This document shows, piece by piece, positions 7,588-11,306 of a DNA stretch of 11,306 bases. The DNA is from Nitrososphaeraceae archaeon (lineage in GTDB: Archaea > Thermoproteota > Nitrososphaeria > Nitrososphaerales > Nitrososphaeraceae): positions 1 to 11,306 of the forward strand of contig JAICQW010000044.1 of NCBI GenBank assembly GCA_025937665.1, in the 5' to 3' direction. Position 1 is the first letter of the stretch, and every line of letters starts with the position of its first letter. A program made the translations under genes and the position numbers. The notes beneath the pieces are model-generated. The model saw only the letters and a list, made by a program, of their open reading frames with translations. It made no database searches and was not told the DNA's origin.

Positions 7588-7665
7588 TTTGAGAAAATGC
7601 AATTAAGATATTATGACATACATGTCTAGGTTCTCAGATAAAATAGGACAAAATTACACAACTAG

Positions 7666-7675
7666 TTCATATAAG
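7666..7675 (+). promoter_or_regulatory. TATA box of tRNA-Arg
   Basis: TTCATATAAG is centred 26 bp before the first base of the tRNA at 7697. This is the standard archaeal TATA spacing and places the RNA start at or very near the mature 5' end. Confidence 0.5.
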
Positions 7676-7696
7676 GAATTATGATTAGACAATAAG

Positions 7697-7771
7697 GGGC
7701 CCATAGTTCAGTTTGGATAGAATGGCTGCCTGCGGAGCAGTTGGTCGAGGGTTCAAGTCCCTCTGGGCCCG
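7697..7771 (+). tRNA. tRNA-Arg (anticodon GCG)
   Basis: This is a complete 75-nt cloverleaf including the discriminator. The acceptor stem GGGCCCA (7697-7703) pairs with TGGGCCC (7764-7770). The D stem is GTTC/GAAT (one G-U pair). The anticodon stem GCTGC/GCAGT (7725-7729/7737-7741) encloses the loop CTGCGGA with anticodon GCG at 7732-7734. The variable loop is 5 nt, and the T arm is GAGGG-TTCAAGT-CCCTC (7747-7763). The discriminator is G at 7771. GCG reads CGC and, by wobble, CGU. There is no intron at the canonical 37/38 position, and CCA is not encoded. Confidence 0.95.
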
Positions 7772-7791
7772 GACTGTAAATTTACTACTTG

Positions 7792-7838
7792 AAAAAACAA
7801 AATGCCAGGGTTAAGATGATGAACTAAAGGCATTTTTT
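7792..7838. terminator. Bidirectional terminator-like hairpin between tRNA-Arg and the AHSA1 gene
   Basis: AAAATGCC (7799-7806) is the exact reverse complement of GGCATTTT (7829-7836), with a 22-nt loop. On the plus strand the second arm runs into six T residues (7833-7838). On the minus strand the equivalent arm runs into TTTTGTTTTTT (7792-7802 reversed). It sits between two convergent transcription units, where a shared terminator is expected. Archaeal termination depends mainly on T-tracts, so the T-runs may matter more than the stem. Confidence 0.5.
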
Positions 7839-7851
7839 AGAAAATCTGACC

Positions 7852-8298
7852 TTAATCTGGAATTTCTGGTTCAACTAATTTTGCTAGGTTATTCAACGAT
7901 TGCTGCCAGCCTACATAGCATGCTTCAAGAGGAATTACAGTGGGCAACCCTTCTTGTACTATAGTCATTTCTGTTCCTAGTGAAACCTTCTTCAAGATCA
8001 CAGTTACTTGAATTTCTCCGGGTAAGTTTGGATCATCAAATTTATCCGTGTATCGTAATCGTTCGTTTTCAACCAGTTCACGATATTCTCCGCCAAATGA
8101 TACGGTCTTTTCACTGGTAAAGTTTGTAAAAGACATTTTGTATGTGCCTCCTACCTTCGCCTGCATGTGATGTACTCTACAAGTAAAGCCATTGGGTGGT
8201 AACCATTTAGCCATGGCATCAGGGTCAAGAAAAGCACGATAAATTTTCTCTGGCTTTGCTGCAAGCACACGATGTAAATTAACAGTGTTAGTCGACAT
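7852..8298 (-). CDS. AHSA1-like SRPBCC-domain protein
   Basis: This 148-residue protein belongs to the START/Bet v1-like helix-grip superfamily, AHSA1 branch. The recognisable opening is LHRVLAAKPEKIYRAFLDPDAMAKWLPP (8-35): a beta strand, then a helix with the family's W32-L-P-P turn. Next come GGTYKMSF (50-57), FGGEYRELVENERLRYTDKF (68-87), EIQVTVIL (95-102) and the C-terminal helix with G130-W131 (YVGWQQSLNNLAKLVE), which closes the ligand cavity. The domain fills the entire protein. Members bind hydrophobic ligands or assist stress responses, and the substrate cannot be told from sequence. It is a single gene with its own TATA box and is convergent with tRNA-Arg. Such genes are widespread in bacteria, and gain by transfer is possible but not shown here. 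Confidence 0.88.
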   Translation of the reverse strand: MSTNTVNLHRVLAAKPEKIYRAFLDPDAMAKWLPPNGFTCRVHHMQAKVGGTYKMSFTNFTSEKTVSFGGEYRELVENERLRYTDKFDDPNLPGEIQVTVILKKVSLGTEMTIVQEGLPTVIPLEACYVGWQQSLNNLAKLVEPEIPD

Positions 8299-8319
8299 AT
8301 TGTTTTTGCTGCAATATAC

Positions 8320-8329
8320 TATTAAAGTA
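8320..8329 (-). promoter_or_regulatory. TATA box of the AHSA1-like gene
   Basis: On the minus strand this reads TACTTTAATA, centred 26 bp upstream of the ATG at 8298. The spacing predicts a leaderless transcript. Confidence 0.42.
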
Positions 8330-8401
8330 TTGTCTGCACATTATGTATTAATATGTATTAATAATCGTTGACACAGAAACAAAACATATTTGATAACTAT
8401 G

Positions 8402-8411
8402 AAATATTATA
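8402..8411 (+). promoter_or_regulatory. TATA-like box ahead of the possible 36-aa ORF
   Basis: AAATATTATA is centred 26 bp before the ATG at 8433. The same leaderless spacing is seen for other genes in this window. The region is AT-rich, so chance occurrence is possible. Confidence 0.3.
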
Positions 8412-8432
8412 CGAATTGATTCGATTCTATTA

Positions 8433-8543
8433 ATGAAGGACTTATGTGATGGTAACAAAAATGAAAAGGAAATCTATCAACTAGATTTGGAGGTATGCTA
8501 TGATTGTTGGATGAACGAAACTTATCCTGACGTTTCTGACTGA
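8433..8543 (+). CDS. Possible 36-aa small protein with a CxxC pair
   Basis: The 391-bp stretch between the AHSA1 gene and the Lrp gene holds one short frame worth listing: 36 residues from ATG 8433 to TGA 8541-8543. It is acidic, with C5 and a C22-Y-D-C25-W segment that could be half of a zinc or redox site. Support comes from a TATA-like box at leaderless distance and a T6 run at 8625-8630 that could end the transcript. Against it are the very short length, lack of a recognisable family and the AT-rich setting. I see nothing else coding in this stretch. Confidence 0.3.
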   Translation: MKDLCDGNKNEKEIYQLDLEVCYDCWMNETYPDVSD

Positions 8544-8655
8544 AATCGTTACTATGTAAAAATAAAGTATTACGGTTAGATGAAACGCAACCTACCAGAG
8601 AAGTCGTATTTCGCTACTTGTACATTTTTTAACCTCCGCAACCTCACGGCATAAG

Positions 8656-8677
8656 AATAAAATCCCACGCTCGGGAT
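8656..8677 (-). terminator. Hairpin plus T-run after the Lrp/AsnC gene
   Basis: On the minus strand, just past the stop of the Lrp gene (8690-8692), ATCCC and GGGAT (8673-8677 and 8662-8666 on the plus strand) form a 5-bp stem with a 6-nt loop. The last stem base runs into TTTTATT. The layout resembles an intrinsic terminator. The stem is short and the call rests on inspection. Confidence 0.42.
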
Positions 8678-8689
8678 ATTGCAATCGCT

Positions 8690-9646
8690 TTATTGATTCA
8701 AAATTCGCGCTTTACTTTTAGACGGTTTCTTTAGATTTATCTGCTCTATCTTTGTCAATCTACGTTCGATTTCATTAACCATCCAATCCTGTGAGAGGGT
8801 TATCCCAGTTAGGATATCAAGTTCTGCTGTCTTAACGCCATCAAATGATTCAACCTTCCTTAAGATTGAATCTACCGTGAATATATCCTGACTGAACATG
8901 ATCAATACGATTAGATTATCAGGACTTGTCACAGGAGCCTGGAGAAGAAGATTTCCTGATAGTTCTCGGTAGATTGATTCAAGAACATATTGATAGAGTG
9001 TTTCCTTAACTGATATCACGATAACAAATTGTATATAACCTCTAGTAGATGCAGGATTGACTAGTACTGAAAATTGCACCACATTATTATTTTTCATCAT
9101 GTCTAGTCTTCTACCTACTGTTTTTGCAGAAATTGAAAGTTTTTTAGCAATTTCAGAAATATGCATACGTGGATTTGGTAACAAGCATTTTATTATCTTA
9201 AAATCTAATTCCTTGGGTCCTTTCTGCACAAAAGGTCTACTTACAAACATGCTCTGCATAACGGCGGGTTTAAGTGAATCAATTAGAAGAGGAATTTTAT
9301 CTTCAGATCCAGTTTTTACTACCAACGAAAACACAGATGTTCCTCCTATTTGTCTAACATGCAAGAATAAATCTCCTAAGAGGTTAAGACGGTCTATGAT
9401 ATTTTCTGTCAATTCATTAAATCGCATTTTCAGTATACATTCAGTGCCATATCCCAGTACTGCAGGATTAATATAGACAAAGAACTTTTCAATCACACCA
9501 TTAGAGACCATTTTTAAGACTCTTGTTCTAACACTCTTTGTCGTAAGACCAACAACTGAACCGATATTTCTATACGAAGCTCTGCAATCCTTTGCAAGGA
9601 CTTGAATTATTTTTAGGTCAATCTTGTCTAAGATCGGTTGTTGCAT
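8690..9646 (-). CDS. Lrp/AsnC-family regulator with two tandem HTH-sensor units
   Basis: This 318-residue DNA-binding protein is built from two Lrp/AsnC-like halves. The first winged helix-turn-helix covers about 5-55 (DKIDLKIIQVLAKDCRASYRN, then GLTTKSVRTRVLKM as recognition region), followed by an alpha/beta sensor domain to about 140. The second HTH covers about 145-195 (ELDFKIIKCLLPNPRMHISEIAKKL, then ISAKTVGRRLDMM), followed by a second sensor-like region to about 285. A basic tail rich in Lys/Arg ends the protein (about 295-315). Usual Lrp proteins are about 150 residues with one unit, so one chain here equals a covalent dimer. Ligand and targets are not evident. It is a single gene with its own TATA box; the nearest gene upstream is the divergent ABC ATPase 299 bp away. 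Confidence 0.88.
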   Translation of the reverse strand: MQQPILDKIDLKIIQVLAKDCRASYRNIGSVVGLTTKSVRTRVLKMVSNGVIEKFFVYINPAVLGYGTECILKMRFNELTENIIDRLNLLGDLFLHVRQIGGTSVFSLVVKTGSEDKIPLLIDSLKPAVMQSMFVSRPFVQKGPKELDFKIIKCLLPNPRMHISEIAKKLSISAKTVGRRLDMMKNNNVVQFSVLVNPASTRGYIQFVIVISVKETLYQYVLESIYRELSGNLLLQAPVTSPDNLIVLIMFSQDIFTVDSILRKVESFDGVKTAELDILTGITLSQDWMVNEIERRLTKIEQINLKKPSKSKARILNQ

Positions 9647-9670
9647 GAAATGTGGTTATCAAAAGCAGCC

Positions 9671-9680
9671 ATTTATAAAA
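9671..9680 (-). promoter_or_regulatory. TATA box of the Lrp/AsnC gene
   Basis: On the minus strand this reads TTTTATAAAT, centred about 29 bp upstream of the ATG at 9646. The predicted start lies within a few bases of the start codon. It is a near-consensus archaeal TATA box. Confidence 0.52.
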
Positions 9681-9830
9681 GGTTGTTGTCTATTTCATGG
9701 CGTATACATTGATTATAATATCGATTGGTGACAATAATTGCATAAATATCACGCGACATTTGATATGGTGAGGTAGTTGCTATTCTAACCAAATCTGTTA
9801 AGTAGGGTAATTAAATTCGCGTTTCATCCA

Positions 9831-9840
9831 TTATATATAG
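9831..9840 (+). promoter_or_regulatory. Strong TATA-like box upstream of the ABC ATPase
   Basis: TTATATATAG is the best TATA match in the spacer. If it is used for the ATPase, the transcript would start near 9862 and carry a leader of about 84 nt, unlike the leaderless neighbours. It could instead serve an unseen small RNA. Confidence 0.35.
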
Positions 9841-9910
9841 TAAGACTACATATTTAGGACATATTCATCATACTAATTTCCTATCTATAGTGTATAGTTG
9901 CCCTATTTAC

Positions 9911-9920
9911 TTTAATATTT
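9911..9920 (+). promoter_or_regulatory. Proximal TATA candidate for the ABC ATPase
   Basis: TTTAATATTT is centred 30 bp before the ATG at 9946 and would give an almost leaderless mRNA, as for other genes here. It is a weaker match than the box at 9831. Confidence 0.35.
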
Positions 9921-9945
9921 CCACATATTACATCCAAAATATTGA

Positions 9946-10692
9946 ATGTATTCATCAGATGATAATGATAAATCAATTAAATCGAAGCATGATAGTGATC
10001 TGATAGCTCTAGAAGTAAGGAATCTCTCTAAATTCTGGGATTCCCAAGCAGGTAGAGTGATAGGAGTTACAAACATTTCATTTAATGTTCGAAAAGGAGA
10101 ATTTGTATCAATTGTTGGTCCATCAGGAAGTGGTAAAAGTACGTTACTCAACATGTTGGGTGCCCTGGAAAGGCCAAGCAGCGGTCAGGTCTTTATCAAT
10201 GGTGTTGATATCTTTTCAATGAATGATTCCCAAGCGGCTACCATTAGAAACAAATCCATTGGATTTATTTTTCAATCCTATAACTTAATCAATAGGACAA
10301 ATGTGCTAAAAAATGTAGAATTTCCAGCAATAATAGGAGGAATGAATAAATCTGAAAGAAGGATGAGGGCAACGAAATTACTAATCTTCTTGGGATTAAG
10401 ATCCAAAATAAAATCTAAACCTTTTAACTTGAGCGGTGGAGAGCAACAGAGGGTCGCCATAGCAAGATCACTAATGAACAATCCTGCCATAATACTTGCT
10501 GATGAGCCAACAGGAAATCTGGATACGAAAACAGGTGCAGATGTTTTTGGATTGTTAAAACTACTATCGGACAAGTTCAAGAGAACAATAGTTATGGTAA
10601 CTCACAATGCTGAATTAGCAGCAAAGACAGATAGGTCCATACATATCAGAGATGGAAGAATCGAAAAACAAGTAAAAAACTTTGGGGTTTGA
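9946..10692 (+). CDS. ABC transporter ATP-binding protein, MacB/LolD type
   Basis: This 248-residue cytoplasmic ATPase subunit has all nucleotide-binding motifs intact: Walker A GPSGSGKST (58-66), Q-loop Q110 in FIFQSYNL, signature LSGGEQQR (162-169), Walker B ending in ILADEP with D186 and catalytic E187, D-loop N191-L-D193, and switch H220 in MVTHN. The segment FQSYNLINRTNVLKNVEFP and the ADEPTGNLDTKTG stretch are typical of the MacB/LolD/FtsE-like group, which pairs with FtsX-type permeases and drives export or mechanotransmission, not solute uptake. About 20 polar, charged N-terminal residues precede the domain. The next gene starts two bases after the stop, so the two are cotranscribed. 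No permease is visible in the window, and the substrate is unknown. Confidence 0.94.
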   Translation: MYSSDDNDKSIKSKHDSDLIALEVRNLSKFWDSQAGRVIGVTNISFNVRKGEFVSIVGPSGSGKSTLLNMLGALERPSSGQVFINGVDIFSMNDSQAATIRNKSIGFIFQSYNLINRTNVLKNVEFPAIIGGMNKSERRMRATKLLIFLGLRSKIKSKPFNLSGGEQQRVAIARSLMNNPAIILADEPTGNLDTKTGADVFGLLKLLSDKFKRTIVMVTHNAELAAKTDRSIHIRDGRIEKQVKNFGV

Positions 10693-10694
10693 AT

Positions 10695-11306
10695 ATGATT
10701 TTCAACAATACCTTTAATATCATTTATTCTGGTGATTGTCAAAGAATTTTTCTCTTATTGGCATGTATCTGCTTGTTTCTGAACGGTAGTATTCTAAGTC
10801 CATATTCTACATTTATTTCATTTGTGTTAGCCGACTCGGAGAACAATAAAAATAACAAGCATATTGAAGTTTCGTCAGATAGTAACGAGAAGGAAAAATC
10901 ATCTGAAAAGAATTCAGATAATGAGGACAATGGATCATCAGAAAAATCAGATGAAAAAGACGACCCACCAAAGCAAGATGAATCATCGAAGGAAGAAGAA
11001 CCTTCTACAGATCAAAAACATAATCCACCACAAGGCGAAGAACCACCTGAAGAAGAACCACCTGAAGAAGAACCACCTGAAGAAGAACCACAACCACCTA
11101 TTATTATTACAAATACGGTAACTGCTCCATCAGTTAGTTCACCTAGTGGCGATGAAGATGATGATGATGATGACGATAAAAATGAGGGCCCTACTAACTT
11201 TGCGTTTATAGATTCCTTTTTCACAGATCAAACTGCCAAGGGATCAGTAATCGCCGGAACTTCTTTGGATTCTTCAGCGACACAAGATATACGTCCTGTA
11301 ATAAAA
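10695..11306 (+). CDS. Exported protein with acidic Pro-rich linker, partner of the ABC ATPase (3' end outside window)
   Basis: From ATG 10695 the frame is open to the window end (204 residues, no stop), so the gene is partial. The N-terminus has a hydrophobic stretch (about 18-46) that fits a signal peptide or anchor, with possible cleavage after A46 in FVLA. Residues 47-110 are Ser/Glu/Asp/Lys/Asn-rich and surely disordered. Three exact PPEEE repeats follow (117-131), then a Thr/Pro/Ser segment and an Asp tract (155-161). From about 166 (NFAFIDSFFTDQT...) an ordered domain begins. That onset recalls thaumarchaeal S-layer-like (COG1361) exoproteins encoded beside MacB-type ATPases; this is memory-based inference. 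The low-complexity part looks like a spacer holding an outer domain away from the membrane. An FtsX-like membrane part may follow. Confidence 0.72.
   Translation, partial: MIFNNTFNIIYSGDCQRIFLLLACICLFLNGSILSPYSTFISFVLADSENNKNNKHIEVSSDSNEKEKSSEKNSDNEDNGSSEKSDEKDDPPKQDESSKEEEPSTDQKHNPPQGEEPPEEEPPEEEPPEEEPQPPIIITNTVTAPSVSSPSGDEDDDDDDDKNEGPTNFAFIDSFFTDQTAKGSVIAGTSLDSSATQDIRPVIK
11043..11087 (+). repeat. Three exact 15-bp tandem repeats coding PPEEE
   Basis: The unit CCACCTGAAGAAGAA occurs three times head to tail with no mismatch. A diverged partial copy lies just upstream (11028-11042) and a Pro-rich stretch downstream. It is in frame, so copy-number change would lengthen or shorten the linker without a frameshift. 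Confidence 0.9.
11151..11177 (+). repeat. GAT/GAC microsatellite coding an Asp tract
   Basis: Nine codons, all GAT or GAC except one GAA, encode DEDDDDDDD inside the exported protein. The near-perfect trinucleotide run is prone to slippage and is also in frame. Confidence 0.85.

Larger units (their letters stand above)
9647..9945. other. 299-bp divergent intergenic region between the Lrp gene and the ABC ATPase
   Basis: This AT-rich spacer has no convincing gene. It holds the Lrp TATA box (9671-9680, minus), a strong TATA-like TTATATATAG (9831-9840) and a second TATA candidate closer to the ATPase (9911-9920). A 24-aa frame at 9697-9771 is too short and featureless to call. I see no long inverted repeat. 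Confidence 0.5.

Noticed and set aside
7558..7629. 23-aa frame opening at ATG 7558 upstream of the tRNA
   Set aside because: It overlaps the methionine synthase promoter on the opposite strand, has no motif and is too short to support.
9697..9771. 24-aa frame starting at ATG 9697 in the Lrp-ABC spacer
   Set aside because: Hydrophobic and featureless, wrong distance to a TATA box, no motif; not distinguishable from chance.
10864..11224. Lys/His/Asn-rich plus-strand frame and Ser/Gly-rich minus-strand frame over the exported-protein gene
   Set aside because: Both are shadows of the in-frame acidic low-complexity region (frame of ATG 10695), which has a signal peptide and runs on beyond the window.

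Overview
The window looks like a piece of chromosome from an AT-rich archaeon, most likely an ammonia-oxidising Thaumarchaeota/Nitrososphaerota of the soil Nitrososphaera/Nitrosocosmicus kind. This is inferred, not searched. The grounds are: TATA-like boxes about 24-30 bp upstream of several start codons and of the tRNA, with no Shine-Dalgarno sequence at the starts examined (leaderless style); a methionine synthase split into two adjacent genes; a regulator with two tandem Lrp/AsnC units; and very small Cys-rich proteins. I see no mobile element, CRISPR array, phage gene or rRNA.

Layout, left to right. (1) 1-755: a 42-aa Cys/His-rich mini-protein (+) converges on a small secreted protein (-) that carries six N-glycosylation sequons. 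A gene-poor 208-bp stretch follows, with the trp promoter inside a perfect 10-bp inverted repeat. (2) 756-3677 (+): trpC-trpB-trpA, the last three chemical steps of tryptophan synthesis (CdRP to indole-glycerol phosphate to indole to tryptophan). All expected catalytic residues are present. trpE, G, D and F are not in the window. (3) 3696-7541 (-): a three-gene unit convergent with trpA. Transcription order is homocysteine methyltransferase (the MetH N-terminal module), then the rest of MetH (folate, cobalamin and reactivation domains), then a 107-aa unknown protein with an HExxH motif. (4) 7666-7771 (+): tRNA-Arg(GCG) with its own TATA box, separated from a convergent AHSA1/SRPBCC gene (7852-8298, -) by a hairpin with T-rich flanks on both strands. 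(5) 8299-9646: a mostly non-coding 391-bp stretch with one possible 36-aa ORF, then a double-unit Lrp/AsnC regulator (-) followed by a hairpin-plus-T-run terminator. (6) 9946-11306 (+): a MacB/LolD-type ABC ATPase and, two bases after its stop, the start of an exported protein with an acidic, proline-rich low-complexity linker. That reading frame stays open to the window end.

How the parts fit: TrpC supplies indole-glycerol phosphate to the TrpA/TrpB tunnel enzyme. The two MetH polypeptides should act together, with the homocysteine module receiving the methyl group carried by the cobalamin module. The ATPase and the exported protein probably belong to one transporter or envelope system whose permease part lies beyond the window or in the unseen C-terminus. 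The most interesting unknowns are the HExxH protein tied to methionine synthase, the sequon-dense secreted protein, the ABC-linked exported protein and the paired inverted repeat around the trpC promoter.
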